Shown here: positions 46,489 through 55,568 of the stretch, piece after piece
Numbering within the stretch: position 1 is the first letter of the stretch
Layout of the letters: every line of letters starts with the position of its first letter
NCBI GenBank assembly: GCA_029777335.1
Contig: JAKOSN010000038.1
Location: forward strand, 1-64,000
DNA from: Planctomycetota bacterium
GTDB lineage: Bacteria; Planctomycetota; Planctomycetia; Gemmatales; Gemmataceae
Length of the DNA stretch: 64,000 bases
Reading direction: 5' to 3'
Notes under the pieces: model-generated
Told to the model about the DNA's origin: nothing
Database searches by the model: none
Seen by the model: only the letters and a program-made list of their open reading frames with translations
Position numbers and translations under genes: made by a program

Positions 46489-47958
46489 CTAGACCCGCAG
46501 TTCTGTTGTTTGGCCACCGAGTTCTCGGTATCGTGAACGTACCGGATCGATATAATCGGCGATGAACTCCTCCACTTGCTGAGGGGCCCGTCCGGTCAGG
46601 GCGTTTTCATCTGCGACCTGGCGCATCTCCTTTTCGGTGAGTGCCAGCGCCGCAAACGCCGGATCCTCCGCCAGACGCGCCAGCAAATCGTTGCCAGGCG
46701 CGCCTTTTTTGCGTGCCTCGGTGACGGCGTGGCTGTGCTGCCGAATCGCCTCGTGCAGTTGTTGCCGATCGCCTCCCCGTGCCACGGCTGCCATGAGAAT
46801 ATTCTCGGTGGCCATGTAAGGATAAACCTCCGCCACGTGGAACCGTATCACCTCTTCATTGACGATGAGACGATTGGCAAGATTCAGAGCGACGTTCAGA
46901 ACGGCATCGGCGGTCAGGAAGGCGTGCGGAAGGGTGAGGCGGCGGTTGACGCTATCGTCGAGGGTGCGTTCCAACCATTGCGTGGCGGCGGTCTGGGCAG
47001 CGCTGACGGTCAAAGTGCTGAGGTAGCGGCTCAGGCCACACATCCGCTCGGCGCGCATGGGGTTGCGTTTGTAAGCCATCGCAGAGGAACCGACCTGTTC
47101 TTTTTCCTGCGGTTCCTCGATTTCGCGGTCGTGGGCCAGGAGGCGCAAATCCATCCCCCACTTGTGCGCGGTTTGTCCCAATCCCGAGAGGGTATCGAGA
47201 ATCTGGCTATCGACCTTCCGTGGGTACGTCTGACCCGTGACCGGATAGGTGACCGGGAATCCCATCTTCTGGGCAACCAGCTGATCGAGTTTTCGCACCT
47301 TTTCATGATCCCCATGAAAGAGGCTGAGAAAACTGGCCTGGGTGCCCGTGGTCCCCTTCGCGCCTCGGAAGCGCAAGGTGCCCAGGCGGTGGTCAAGTTC
47401 CTCCAGATCGAGGAGAAAATCGTAGCACCAGAGAGTGGCCCGCTTGCCGACAGTGGTCAACTGAGCTGGCTGGTAGTGGGTGTAGCCGAGCGTGGGCAAG
47501 TGGCGCCAGCGCCAGGCGAAGGAGGCGAGGGCATCGAGTACGCCGACCAGGCGATCGCGGAGCAACTTCAGGCCGCTTCGGAGTAAAAGAAGATCGGTAT
47601 TATCGGTGACAAAACAGGAGGTGGCGCCCAGGTGGATGATGTCGCGGGCCCCGGGACAGCGCTCGGCGTAAGTGTGGATGTGGGCCATGACATCGTGGCG
47701 CAGGCGCGTTTCATTTTTGGCCGCCAGGTCGAAATCGATGTCGTCGAGGTGGGCCTTGAGTTCGGCGATCTGCTCGGGGCGGATCCGCGGAGTGGTCCCA
47801 TCGGCCGTGGTCATTCCCAGTTCATATTCCGCCTCGGCGAGTGCGACCCAGAGCCGTCGCCAGGTGCTGAACTTCTGTTGGGGAGACCAGAGTTCCGCCA
47901 TCGCTCGGCTGGCATAGCGGGTGACAAGAGGATTCTCCGGCAAGAGAGGATTTTCCAT
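46489..47958 (-). CDS. purB: Adenylosuccinate lyase
   Basis: A 489-residue member of the fumarase/aspartase superfamily. The signature [17 protein letters not shown] is the catalytic flexible loop of adenylosuccinate lyase, [18 protein letters not shown] and [16 protein letters not shown] supply the other conserved blocks, and the length fits the eukaryote-like PurB type. It catalyses two fumarate-releasing steps of purine synthesis in the cytoplasm. The ATG in [11 protein letters not shown] was chosen; a TTG nine codons upstream is possible. Confidence 0.93.
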   Translation of the reverse strand: MENPLLPENPLVTRYASRAMAELWSPQQKFSTWRRLWVALAEAEYELGMTTADGTTPRIRPEQIAELKAHLDDIDFDLAAKNETRLRHDVMAHIHTYAERCPGARDIIHLGATSCFVTDNTDLLLLRSGLKLLRDRLVGVLDALASFAWRWRHLPTLGYTHYQPAQLTTVGKRATLWCYDFLLDLEELDHRLGTLRFRGAKGTTGTQASFLSLFHGDHEKVRKLDQLVAQKMGFPVTYPVTGQTYPRKVDSQILDTLSGLGQTAHKWGMDLRLLAHDREIEEPQEKEQVGSSAMAYKRNPMRAERMCGLSRYLSTLTVSAAQTAATQWLERTLDDSVNRRLTLPHAFLTADAVLNVALNLANRLIVNEEVIRFHVAEVYPYMATENILMAAVARGGDRQQLHEAIRQHSHAVTEARKKGAPGNDLLARLAEDPAFAALALTEKEMRQVADENALTGRAPQQVEEFIADYIDPVRSRYRELGGQTTELRV

Positions 47959-48139
47959 CGGGGGTTTCTCTGACAGAACAGACAAGGCTTTCCCAGAACG
48001 TACAGACCCATCTCCGAAGGGTTGTTTTACTCGCGAAGGAGGTTGCCGGCGTCTCCAGAGGAGGGATTATCGGCTACACTTGGGCAGGACTTCGAGAAGG
48101 AGGACAGCCGGACGCTGTCCATCTGTCAGGAGGATTGCG

Positions 48140-48457
48140 ATGGAGCGACGACTGTTACTGGTTGTGCTGGGGGGGATGCTCGGGCTAGCGCTCTGGCTCA
48201 GTCCCGATTCCTCGGCCCAGGCACAACAACCCGCCACGTACAATCTCAACAAGTATTACTACTACCCTCACTACTACTTCCCCCACAATTACTGGCCCTC
48301 GCAAGGACCGAAGTGGCCCGAAGCGCAGGGTTCGCCCTATCAACCGCCACCTGCGTACATGGCCTATCCGCCCTTCCGTGAACCGCACTGGCGCTATGAG
48401 TTGTGGGAACCGCAAAAGTATTATCGCGGGTTCCATTTCTGGCTCGACCAGTTCTGA
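48140..48457 (+). CDS. Secreted Tyr/Pro/Trp-rich small protein
   Basis: A 105-residue protein with a signal peptide (RRLLLVVLGGMLGLALWLS, cleavage after AQA) and a mature part full of aromatic residues and proline: NLNKYYYYPHYYFPHNYWPS, AYMAYPPFREPHWRYELW and KYYRGFHFWLDQF. The ATG follows a perfect CAGGAGG site. Low-complexity aromatic proteins of this type are common in planctomycetes and may be envelope or extracellular-matrix components; I cannot assign a family. Confidence 0.75.
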   Translation: MERRLLLVVLGGMLGLALWLSPDSSAQAQQPATYNLNKYYYYPHYYFPHNYWPSQGPKWPEAQGSPYQPPPAYMAYPPFREPHWRYELWEPQKYYRGFHFWLDQF

Positions 48458-48556
48458 GCGAGCCGAGGGAGCCTCGTCCCTCCTTGCATGGGACTGGCCG
48501 CGTGGGGAACGCTTCCATCTCGGCGAGGGAGGGGATGGCGTTCTGCGAGGGCGAAG

Positions 48557-48604
48557 CCTCTGCGGAGCCAACCGATTCTTCAGAATCGGTTGGCTCCGCA
48601 GAGG
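48557..48604. repeat. Near-perfect 23-bp palindrome (bidirectional terminator or REP-like element)
   Basis: Two arms of 23 bases (left arm beginning CCTCTGCGGAGCCAACC, right arm ending GGCTCCGCAGAGG) pair perfectly around a two-base centre, so the fold would have a small TTC-type loop. It lies in a 243-base gap between two convergent genes, as expected for a bidirectional terminator, but a stem this long is unusual for that purpose and may be a palindromic repeat dispersed elsewhere in the genome. No T-run follows. Confidence 0.7.
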
Positions 48605-48700
48605 GATTGCCTTTCCGCTTGTGCCTCGGATCGTTGTCCTGATTCACACGACGCGCAAACTGGCGGCCTGGGAAAGCAGGCACCGCGCAGGCGCGAGGGT

Positions 48701-49213
48701 TCAGGCGGGGTTCTTCTCCCACGGTGGAGGAAAGGCCCCATGGGCATGGCGTTGGGCCATTTCCAGATAGTGCGCGGCGATCGCCTGGGTGCGACGCAAT
48801 TCCTCGTCGGTCACCTCGCGAATCACCTTCCCTGGCACCCCCATCACCACCGAACGCGGGGGAATTCTGCGGTTTTCAGTGATCAGGGTTCCCGCAGCGA
48901 TCAGCGAGCCCTCGCCGATTTCACAGCCGGAAAGAAGCAAGGCGCCCATGCCGATGAGCGTATCGCGCCCAATGCGGCGACCGTGGAGGACGGCGCGGTG
49001 GCCCACCACCACCCCTTCCTCGATCTGCTGCGGGGCATCGTGATCGGTGTGGACAATGCAGCCGTCCTGCAAGTTGACGCGCGGCCCCAGGGTAATTTGC
49101 GCCAGATCGCCTCGAACCACACAGCCAAACCAGATATTGACCCCAGGTGAGAGAACCACGTCACCGCGAACCACCGCCCCGGTTGCGATGTAATAATCCT
49201 GTAAACCTTGCAT
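48701..49213 (-). CDS. Gamma-carbonic anhydrase-like hexapeptide-repeat protein
   Basis: A 170-residue left-handed beta-helix protein (YrdA/PaaY/CaiE type). Repeating hexapeptides are evident (GAVVRGDVVLSPGVNIW; RIGRDTLIGMGALLLSG; EIGEGSLIAAGTLI), and the conserved NIWFGCVVRGD, VNLQDGCIVHTDHDAP and GHRAVLHG segments carry the three histidines for zinc or iron seen in gamma-class carbonic anhydrases. Trimeric and cytoplasmic by family. Activity as carbonic anhydrase is not certain for such short homologues. Confidence 0.88.
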   Translation of the reverse strand: MQGLQDYYIATGAVVRGDVVLSPGVNIWFGCVVRGDLAQITLGPRVNLQDGCIVHTDHDAPQQIEEGVVVGHRAVLHGRRIGRDTLIGMGALLLSGCEIGEGSLIAAGTLITENRRIPPRSVVMGVPGKVIREVTDEELRRTQAIAAHYLEMAQRHAHGAFPPPWEKNPA

Positions 49214-49327
49214 CACCTCGACCCCTCTTCTGGGTGCGTTCGCCTTGCTATCCTGCCCCGTAGGGTGCTTCGTGCTGGCAGCTCAGGTCGTTATTGTACG
49301 AATCCCTCATCCAAGGAGTGACAGACC

Positions 49328-50152
49328 ATGCCCACCACGCTTGTCTTCTTCCCTTTTGATCTCTTCGGGAGCAGTGGAACCGCCGACGGAGTCGGGGTGC
49401 TGGAAGAGGCGCTGCGCGAGGTGGTGGCGGATAATCGGCGTGAAACCGTACCGACCCGCGCCCAGGCGTACATGGGTCAACTCAAGGTTCGCCGCTTCGT
49501 TTTTGAGACCTTGGACGATTATCAGCACTGGAGACGCCAGGGACGGAAGGTGGTGCGGCACGCTCTGGCTCGGGGCGATTTCCTGATCTGGCTCACAGGC
49601 AACCATCTGGGGGTCTTGCCAGTGTACGAGGAAGTGGGGGCGCGCCACCCAGATGACCTGATCATTCAGTTCGACGCGCATCTGGACATTCAGCATTTCG
49701 GCGATTGCACCGAGGAGCTTTCTCACGGCAATTTCCTCCTGCACGCCGAGGAGCAGTTACCGCGCCTGGTGAACATCGGCCATCGCGACCTGCTGATGCC
49801 CGAGGACCACATTACAAAAACCTTTCAAACAACCTGCTCAACTCTGGAACTCGTTCAAAACGGGAAGTCATGGAAAACAATCTGTCAACTCGCCGAGACG
49901 GCGGGACGGGTCTGGATCGACATCGATTGCGATGTGCTCGATCCGCTGCATTTCCCCGCCGTCGCGCAACCGGTGCCTTTTGGTCTGGCGCCGCTGCAGT
50001 TGCTCGCCGCTCTGGAGACACTCTGGTCGGAACGGGTGGCCGGGGTGATGCTGTCGGAGTTTGCCGCCGGTCGCGATCAGAACGATCAGTGTCTCGCCAC
50101 GCTGATCTGGTTACTGGAGTGGATGTTGCTGCGAAAACACGAGGCGCGTTAA
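49328..50152 (+). CDS. Arginase/agmatinase-family ureohydrolase-like protein
   Basis: A 274-residue ureohydrolase-fold protein. Metal ligands of the family are retained: DAHLDI (DAHxD), SHGNFLLH, and DIDCDVLDP (DxDxxDP). The first ligand block reads TGNHLGVLPV instead of GGDHS, keeping the His. The segment VMLSEFAAGRDQN corresponds to the family's E-x-N/P-x-x-D region. It should bind two manganese ions and hydrolyse a guanidino or formimino compound; the altered first motif suggests a substrate other than arginine. Its stop faces the SMP-30 gene across a hairpin. Confidence 0.82.
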   Translation: MPTTLVFFPFDLFGSSGTADGVGVLEEALREVVADNRRETVPTRAQAYMGQLKVRRFVFETLDDYQHWRRQGRKVVRHALARGDFLIWLTGNHLGVLPVYEEVGARHPDDLIIQFDAHLDIQHFGDCTEELSHGNFLLHAEEQLPRLVNIGHRDLLMPEDHITKTFQTTCSTLELVQNGKSWKTICQLAETAGRVWIDIDCDVLDPLHFPAVAQPVPFGLAPLQLLAALETLWSERVAGVMLSEFAAGRDQNDQCLATLIWLLEWMLLRKHEAR

Positions 50153-50169
50153 GGTGCTCTTCCAGTAAC

Positions 50170-50204
50170 CCCCTGATCCATCCCTTGCGTGGAAGGATCA
50201 GGGG
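50170..50204. terminator. Hairpin between ureohydrolase and SMP-30 genes
   Basis: A perfect 10-base-pair stem (CCCCTGATCC / GGATCAGGGG) with a 15-base loop in the 89-base gap between two convergent genes. It shares its CCCCTGAT/ATCAGGGG core with the hairpin at 38545-38574, so the two may be copies of one terminator-type motif. No T-run, as in the other. Confidence 0.6.
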
Positions 50205-50241
50205 CAGGGAGCAAGCAGATCGCTTGAGGAGATTCGTCTAC

Positions 50242-51189
50242 CTAGTTGCCCTCGGGCCAGTAGACCGCGAACCCGGGTTGGTTCAGTTTGATCCGATAAA
50301 GCGATTTACCCGCGGTGATGTAGAGCGTTTTGCGATCCTTGCCGCCAAAAACGCAGTTGCTGGGCACCTCGGGAGTGGGGATGAAGCCGAGCTTTTTCCC
50401 TTCGGGAGTGAAGATCACCACCCCGGCGGTCTTCCCTGTACCAGCAGTGGCGTAGATGTTCCCGCTGGCATCGACACACATCCCGTCAATCCCGCGATCC
50501 TTGCCAAAATCATAAAGCATCTTCTTCGGTCCCACGCTGCCGTCCTCCTTCAAAGGATAGGCCAGGAGGAGACGTTTCCCCGTGGGGTTGTTCTCGGCCA
50601 GATAAAGCGTCTTCATATCGGGAGAGAGGATGATTCCGTTCGGCTTCTCCACCTCAACGATGATTCGTGTCACCTTGCCATTCGGATCGATCCGGTAGAC
50701 GCTCTCCTGCTTCAGTTCGCGCGGTTCCTCGCCCACATAGCGTGGATCGGTGAAATAGATGCGTCCTTGGGTATCGATGGTGAGATCGTTGGGACTGTTG
50801 AAGCGTTTGCCCGCGAATTTCTCGGCGAGGACCCGGATCTTGCCATCCTTCTCGGTACGAGTGATGCGGCGATTTCCACCCGTGTTGGCTCCTTCACAGG
50901 CAACCAGGCGCCCCTGCGGATCGAAATCCAGACCGTTCGCGCGGCCACTTGGTTTTCGGTACTCAGTGGTTTTCCCGGTGCTGGGGTCGTACTTCATGAT
51001 GCGATTGCCGATGTCGGAGAAGTAAATACAGCCGTCGGGACCGTGGGCGGGACCTTCGGTGAATTCTCCCTCGCCCCAGAGTTTCTCCACCCTGGCGCCC
51101 GGGGGGATGATTGGAGCGTCGGCCGCCCGTGCCAACGCTCCCCATCCTCCCAGTAGCAGCACGATCAGTAGTCGATGGGATGGACTCAT
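50242..51189 (-). CDS. SMP-30/gluconolactonase-family secreted hydrolase
   Basis: A 315-residue six-bladed propeller with a signal peptide (HRLLIVLLLGGWGALARA). Metal and substrate positions of the SMP-30/gluconolactonase/LRE family are recognisable: EFTEGPAHGPDGCIYFSDI (Glu ligand), NGLDFDPQGRLVACEG, FNSPNDLTIDTQGRIYFTDP (Asn ligand) and GIDGMCVDASGNIYAT (Asp ligand). It would hydrolyse a sugar lactone in the periplasm. The ATG has GCGAGGAT upstream; the frame continues 175 codons further but this is antisense-like. Confidence 0.88.
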   Translation of the reverse strand: MSPSHRLLIVLLLGGWGALARAADAPIIPPGARVEKLWGEGEFTEGPAHGPDGCIYFSDIGNRIMKYDPSTGKTTEYRKPSGRANGLDFDPQGRLVACEGANTGGNRRITRTEKDGKIRVLAEKFAGKRFNSPNDLTIDTQGRIYFTDPRYVGEEPRELKQESVYRIDPNGKVTRIIVEVEKPNGIILSPDMKTLYLAENNPTGKRLLLAYPLKEDGSVGPKKMLYDFGKDRGIDGMCVDASGNIYATAGTGKTAGVVIFTPEGKKLGFIPTPEVPSNCVFGGKDRKTLYITAGKSLYRIKLNQPGFAVYWPEGN

Positions 51190-51345
51190 TGGGAAATCCT
51201 CGCTGCGCTTTCCTGGTTGCTCGGCTGACCAGGCGACGGTACAAGAAAGAGAGTTCTCGCGTTCTATCACGTAGGACCAGCAAATGCCAGTCATTGGCAG
51301 CGCGTCGGGGCAACTCCGCCTGGCTGGAGCAACGAGGGACAAACC

Positions 51346-52110
51346 ATGAGTGGCAAACCAGGGGTGTTTCTGCGCGCCGAGTGGCGCTACCTTGTGATGC
51401 TGAATTACCAGGTCGATCCGAGCATTCTGGCTCCGTATGTGCCCAACGGGACAGAACTCGATAGCTGGGAGGGGAAGACCTTTGTGAGCATGGTCGGGTT
51501 TCGATTCCTGAACACCCGCGTGCTCGGGATGCCGATCCCGTTTCATCGTCATTTCGACGAGGTAAATCTGCGCTTCTATGTGCGACGCCGCGCGGAAGAC
51601 GGCTGGCGGCGCGGAGTGGTGTTTGTCAAGGAGATCGTCCCGCGCTTCATGATCGCCTGGGTGGCGCGAACGCTTTACAACGAGAAGTATGTCTCGATGC
51701 CCATGCGACACCATCTCGTGATCCCAGATTCAGATCGACCCGACCCCGGGATGATGAGTTACGAGTGGTGGCACGCGGAGCGGTGGAATCGGCTGGCTGC
51801 GGAGACGACGGGAACGCCGAAATATGCGGACCCCGGTTCCGAAGAGTCGTTCATCACCGAGCACTACTACGGCTATGCGGCGCAGCGCGACGGCACCACG
51901 ATGGAATACGGGGTGGAGCATCCGCCCTGGCGCGTGTGGCGAACGGAACACTCGCACTTTGAATGCGCGGTGCAGGACCTGTATGCTCCGGAGTTTGTTG
52001 CGTATCTGTCGAGCCCGCCCAGTTCGGCATTTGTCGCAGAGGGCTCGGAGGTGATCGTCCGGCGCGGGATTCCACTCGTTCGATTGGCGGTCAGCCCTGC
52101 CTCAGTGTGA
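51346..52110 (+). CDS. DUF2071 (YqjF-like) protein
   Basis: A 254-residue protein of the DUF2071 family. The opening WRYLVMLNYQVDPSILAPYVP and the block TFVSMVGFRFLNTRVLGMPIP, then FDEVNLRFYVRR and KEIVPRFMIAWVARTLYNE, are the signature regions. The fold is related to acetoacetate decarboxylase-like barrels, but the biochemical function is not established. No signal peptide or membrane helix. Divergent from the SMP-30 gene with 156 bases between. Confidence 0.85.
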   Translation: MSGKPGVFLRAEWRYLVMLNYQVDPSILAPYVPNGTELDSWEGKTFVSMVGFRFLNTRVLGMPIPFHRHFDEVNLRFYVRRRAEDGWRRGVVFVKEIVPRFMIAWVARTLYNEKYVSMPMRHHLVIPDSDRPDPGMMSYEWWHAERWNRLAAETTGTPKYADPGSEESFITEHYYGYAAQRDGTTMEYGVEHPPWRVWRTEHSHFECAVQDLYAPEFVAYLSSPPSSAFVAEGSEVIVRRGIPLVRLAVSPASV

Positions 52111-52152
52111 GGAACTCGCTCCAGGGTACAATGTAACAACCTTGTCACTCCC

Positions 52153-52180
52153 TTGACAGCACGACCTGTCCTGGTACGAT
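52153..52180 (+). promoter_or_regulatory. Sigma-70-like promoter of the small membrane-anchored gene
   Basis: A consensus -35 box TTGACA is followed after 16 bases by TACGAT, a fair -10 box; the transcript would start about 105 bases before the ATG at 52293. This is the best-looking promoter in the window by eye. Confidence 0.5.
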
Positions 52181-52292
52181 CGACAAACGTTTTCAAACGC
52201 TCACACTTCACGGGGGCGAACTTCTCTGCATCGTGTGGGGTGCTCCTTTCGGACTCGACGCTCGAAGAATTAACCGCTGGGAGAATCCGTCA

Positions 52293-52589
52293 ATGAGCAA
52301 ATGGATCGGATGGGCGTGTCTGGGATTGTTGCTTGGTGTGGTGTCTCTGGGGATTGTGGTGCCACGCTCTTCGGGGGAGGATAAACCGGAGCCCGGGGCG
52401 CCCAAACGAGCCGAGGGGCCCGCCGCACCCAAGTGGGAATATCTCGTTTCCCACGACAAACTGGAGACCAGGGAGTTGAACAAGCTCGGTGCCGAGGGAT
52501 GGGAGTTGATCGCGGTCACGGGCGAACGACCGTCGCGGGCAGCCAGCGAATACGCTGCTCCCGGGTTCTATTTCAAACGGCGGAAATAG
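52293..52589 (+). CDS. Small membrane-anchored DUF4177-like protein
   Basis: A 98-residue protein with an N-terminal membrane helix or uncleaved signal (IGWACLGLLLGVVSLGIVV), a short charged linker and a C-terminal domain with WEYLVSHDKLETRELNKLG and AEGWELIAVTGE, matching the small DUF4177 fold (WEYxxv...LNxxGxxGWELv). The domain probably faces the periplasm. Function of the family is unknown. It is preceded by a good promoter and appears to be a single-gene transcript. Confidence 0.75.
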   Translation: MSKWIGWACLGLLLGVVSLGIVVPRSSGEDKPEPGAPKRAEGPAAPKWEYLVSHDKLETRELNKLGAEGWELIAVTGERPSRAASEYAAPGFYFKRRK

Positions 52590-52623
52590 TCTTCTGGGCA
52601 GCGGGGTCTTGCTCTGGGTTTCC

Positions 52624-52653
52624 TTGCATGACAGTTGATGTCGGTGCTAGAAT
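52624..52653 (+). promoter_or_regulatory. Sigma-70-like promoter upstream of the leucine-rich-repeat gene
   Basis: TTGCAT and TAGAAT are separated by 18 bases. Immediately after the predicted start point is a six-base-pair hairpin (GTGTCT / AGACAC, 52658-52674). The next gene begins about 215 bases downstream, implying a long leader with no other visible gene in the 285-base gap. Confidence 0.4.
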
Positions 52654-52874
52654 AAAAGTGTCTGTGCGAGACACCATCTCTTCTTCAGGGAAAAGATGGT
52701 TGACCTTCGAACAGGCGTGCGGTCTCTCCTTGTGAGGCGTGGTCGATGGACCTTGTGTCACCAATCGGCCACGCCTTTTGTCGTTGCTAATCTCTCACTC
52801 GATTGCAAGGCGATCACCCTGATTGAACTCCCTGGTCGTCGAGGCAACCGCTGTCCCTGTGTGACGACTGCGAG

Positions 52875-54287
52875 ATGAACACACACGCAAGCTTTGTACG
52901 TTCCATTGTGCAGACCCCCGAGGACGACGGGCCTCGCCTCGTCTTCGCCGATTGGTTGGAAGAACAGGGGGAAGCGCCTCGGGCGGAGTTGATCCGAATT
53001 CAATGTGAACTGGCTCGGGGGGTTGAAGAGCGCGCTCGCTTTGTCCAGTTGCGCGTGCGGGAACGCGAACTGGTGAAGCAGCACGCCGACAAGTGGCTTG
53101 GGCCGCTTGCCACAACGTGTTATGTCGCGCGTGACTCGCTTGAGCGTGGGATGATTCGCGAGTTGCTCTTTGGGATGGCGGAGTTCCTGCGACCGAAGAT
53201 GCAGCGCACCGCAATCGAATGGTTCGCGCGGGCCGGTGTTCTGGGGGTGGCGCTGACCAATCGTACAAAATCGTTACCCGATCTTTTTAGTAGCCCGTTG
53301 TTGACGGATCTCTGTTCGCTGACACTTCGCCACGTCGGCCTGGGTGACGGCAGTATTCACCAACTGGTCGCCGGCAATGCCTGTGAGAATCTCCGTTCTT
53401 TCACCTGGTTCGAGCGTCAAGCGAGTGGTGCCGGGGTGCGACATCTCGCGCAAACGGCTTCGCTGAAGCGGTTGACCTCCCTCACTCTGGGGCAAATTCC
53501 CTTCGATTCTGCTGCGCTGCAGGCTGTACTCGAAAGTCCGCACCTGGGGTCCTTAACCTCCCTTTGTCTCGCTGAAACAACGCGGTGGAAAGACGATCTA
53601 CCGGCGCTGGGTCGCTCTTCTGGGTGGCAGAAGTTGCGCGAACTCGCTCTGCGGGACGTTGACCTGAACGGGGACGAACTCCGCTCCTTGCTGGGTGCCG
53701 GAGGGCTTGCCGGGCTGCGCATCCTCCGACTGTCGGGAAATAGTCTGCGCTCATCCGGGGTGGATGTGCTGGCGGAGGATGGTGCGCTCACGAATCTCGA
53801 ACGGCTGGACTTCAGCCTTGATCGCGACTTCGACACCATTGACCTTTCTCACCTCCTCAAGGCACTGGATCATCTCCCAGCCCTGAAACATCTGCAACTG
53901 AGTGCTCCCGTGTTCGGCTCCTTGTCGACCTACCTTGCACATCTCTCTCGGCTGGAATCCCTGGAATTGTCGTACTGCAATCTGGAACTGCCGAGTTTCC
54001 AGACCTTGCTCGCCTCGAAAAAGCTGGCCCGATTGCGAACGTTAACCATCGACGGCAATGACCTCGATTCCAAGACTCTCCCGTCTCTGTTGCGAGGAGC
54101 CCACCGGCCGAAACTGCGAGAACTGCAGTTGTGCGTCGAGGGATCGTCAGCCGAGGCGGCACTTGTGATTCTGGATTCTGGCGCGTACCCTGGTCTGATC
54201 AGGTTGCACGTGAATGGCAAGGAACCGTCAGCAAGGGATCAGGTGAAATTGCAACGCCAGTATCCACAAGTTCTCCTGGAATTCTAG
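52875..54287 (+). CDS. TIGR02996 / leucine-rich-repeat protein
   Basis: A 470-residue protein opening with the TIGR02996 repeat-companion domain (FVRSIVQTPEDDGPRLVFAD, then WLEEQG), a module found mainly in Gemmata-type planctomycetes and some Myxococcales. Residues about 130-450 form leucine-rich repeats of LRR_RI type (LTSLTLGQIPFDSAALQAVL; LRILRLSGNSLRSSGVDVLA; LESLELSYCNLELPSFQTLL). No signal peptide, so it is probably a cytoplasmic protein-binding scaffold. Partners are unknown. This gene is one of the clearest taxonomic hints in the window. Confidence 0.88.
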   Translation: MNTHASFVRSIVQTPEDDGPRLVFADWLEEQGEAPRAELIRIQCELARGVEERARFVQLRVRERELVKQHADKWLGPLATTCYVARDSLERGMIRELLFGMAEFLRPKMQRTAIEWFARAGVLGVALTNRTKSLPDLFSSPLLTDLCSLTLRHVGLGDGSIHQLVAGNACENLRSFTWFERQASGAGVRHLAQTASLKRLTSLTLGQIPFDSAALQAVLESPHLGSLTSLCLAETTRWKDDLPALGRSSGWQKLRELALRDVDLNGDELRSLLGAGGLAGLRILRLSGNSLRSSGVDVLAEDGALTNLERLDFSLDRDFDTIDLSHLLKALDHLPALKHLQLSAPVFGSLSTYLAHLSRLESLELSYCNLELPSFQTLLASKKLARLRTLTIDGNDLDSKTLPSLLRGAHRPKLRELQLCVEGSSAEAALVILDSGAYPGLIRLHVNGKEPSARDQVKLQRQYPQVLLEF

Positions 54288-54303
54288 GTGTTACGATTGT
54301 CCC

Positions 54304-55479
54304 ATGAACCCAATCTACCTCGACTATAACGCGACCACGCCGATCGATCCCGCCGTCGTGGAGGCGATGCTTCCATACCTGCGCGAGCACTTTGGGAATC
54401 CGTCCAGTGCGCATGTCTATGGCCAGCGCACCCATGCCGCGGTGGAACAGGCACGGGCACAGGTGGCCGCACTCCTGGGCGCACACCCTGAGGAGATCGT
54501 GTTTACAAGTGGGGGGAGCGAGGCCAATAATCACGCTCTTAAAGGATCTGTTTTTGCGTCCTTGCAGGGATTCTTCGGCCGCTGGCTTGGACGGGGGACG
54601 CGGCCGCACCTGGTCACCAGTACCATCGAACATCCCGCGACCCTGCAGCCCTGCGCCTTTCTGGAGCGGCTGGGGTGTCGCGTTACCCAGGTGGCGGTGG
54701 ATCGTCAGGGAATCGTGGATCCCGACGACATTCGCAAGGCGATTGAGCGCGGGGCAACCCTGGTCAGCATCATGCACTCGAACAACGAGGTGGGCACCTT
54801 GCAGCCCATCCGCGCGATTAGCGCGATCTGCCGGGCGCGGGGGGTTCTGCTGCACACGGATGCGGCTCAGTCCGTGGGAAAGGTGCCCCTGGACGTGCAG
54901 GAACTGGGGGTGGATTTGCTCTCGGTGGCGGGTCACAAGGTGTATGCCCCCAAGGGCGTGGGGGCGCTCTATGTGCGCCGCGGAGTTCGCCTCGAACCGC
55001 TTCTGCACGGGGCTGGTCATGAGGCAGGGCGCCGCGCCAGCACCGAGAGTGTTCCCTCGATCGTTGCTCTCGGGGAAGCGTGTCGCGTGGCGCGGGCATC
55101 GCTGCCGGCCGCAACCGAGAAGCTCCGGCAACTGCGCGAGCGGTTATGGCAGCAACTCGCGAATAAACTGGGGGAACGGATTGTCCTCAACGGTCATCCG
55201 GAGCAACGCTTGCCCAACACATTGAATGTAAGTTTCCGGGGTGTGGTTGGGGCCGAGTTGCTTCGTGCGGTCCCAGGGATAGCGGCCTCCACGGGGTCGG
55301 CCTGTCACGAAGGGCAGGTGAGCCAGTCGCCCGTGCTCTGTGCCATGAAGATTCCCCCTGAAGTGGGCAGCGGAGCAGTCCGCCTGACGGTCGGGCGTTT
55401 CACAACCACTGACGAGGTGGATCAGGCCGCCCATCAGCTCGTCGAAGCGATGCAGGGGGCGATCTCCTCCGGGCGGTAA
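54304..55479 (+). CDS. Cysteine desulfurase-family PLP enzyme
   Basis: A 391-residue NifS/IscS-type fold-type I aminotransferase. PLP lysine lies in LLSVAGHKVYAPKG, the PLP-stacking and phosphate-binding blocks are EIVFTSGGSEANNHAL and HTDAAQSVGK, and the sulfur-accepting cysteine is in STGSACHEGQ. It liberates sulfur from cysteine as an enzyme-bound persulfide, for iron-sulfur clusters, thio-nucleosides or possibly selenium transfer. No iron-sulfur scaffold gene lies next to it. It follows the LRR gene by 16 bases. Confidence 0.92.
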   Translation: MNPIYLDYNATTPIDPAVVEAMLPYLREHFGNPSSAHVYGQRTHAAVEQARAQVAALLGAHPEEIVFTSGGSEANNHALKGSVFASLQGFFGRWLGRGTRPHLVTSTIEHPATLQPCAFLERLGCRVTQVAVDRQGIVDPDDIRKAIERGATLVSIMHSNNEVGTLQPIRAISAICRARGVLLHTDAAQSVGKVPLDVQELGVDLLSVAGHKVYAPKGVGALYVRRGVRLEPLLHGAGHEAGRRASTESVPSIVALGEACRVARASLPAATEKLRQLRERLWQQLANKLGERIVLNGHPEQRLPNTLNVSFRGVVGAELLRAVPGIAASTGSACHEGQVSQSPVLCAMKIPPEVGSGAVRLTVGRFTTTDEVDQAAHQLVEAMQGAISSGR

Positions 55480-55568
55480 TTTCCGCCTGGCAAACTATCC
55501 TGGGCTTCCTCTCGTCAAAGAATCGGGCTACCCTGAGGCCAGGGGACCGAGTTGAGACGAGGTTGGCG

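Noticed and set aside
49705-51156. 483-codon rightward frame opposite the SMP-30 gene
   Set aside because: Antisense to conserved propeller blades, and its first part overlaps the ureohydrolase gene in another frame.
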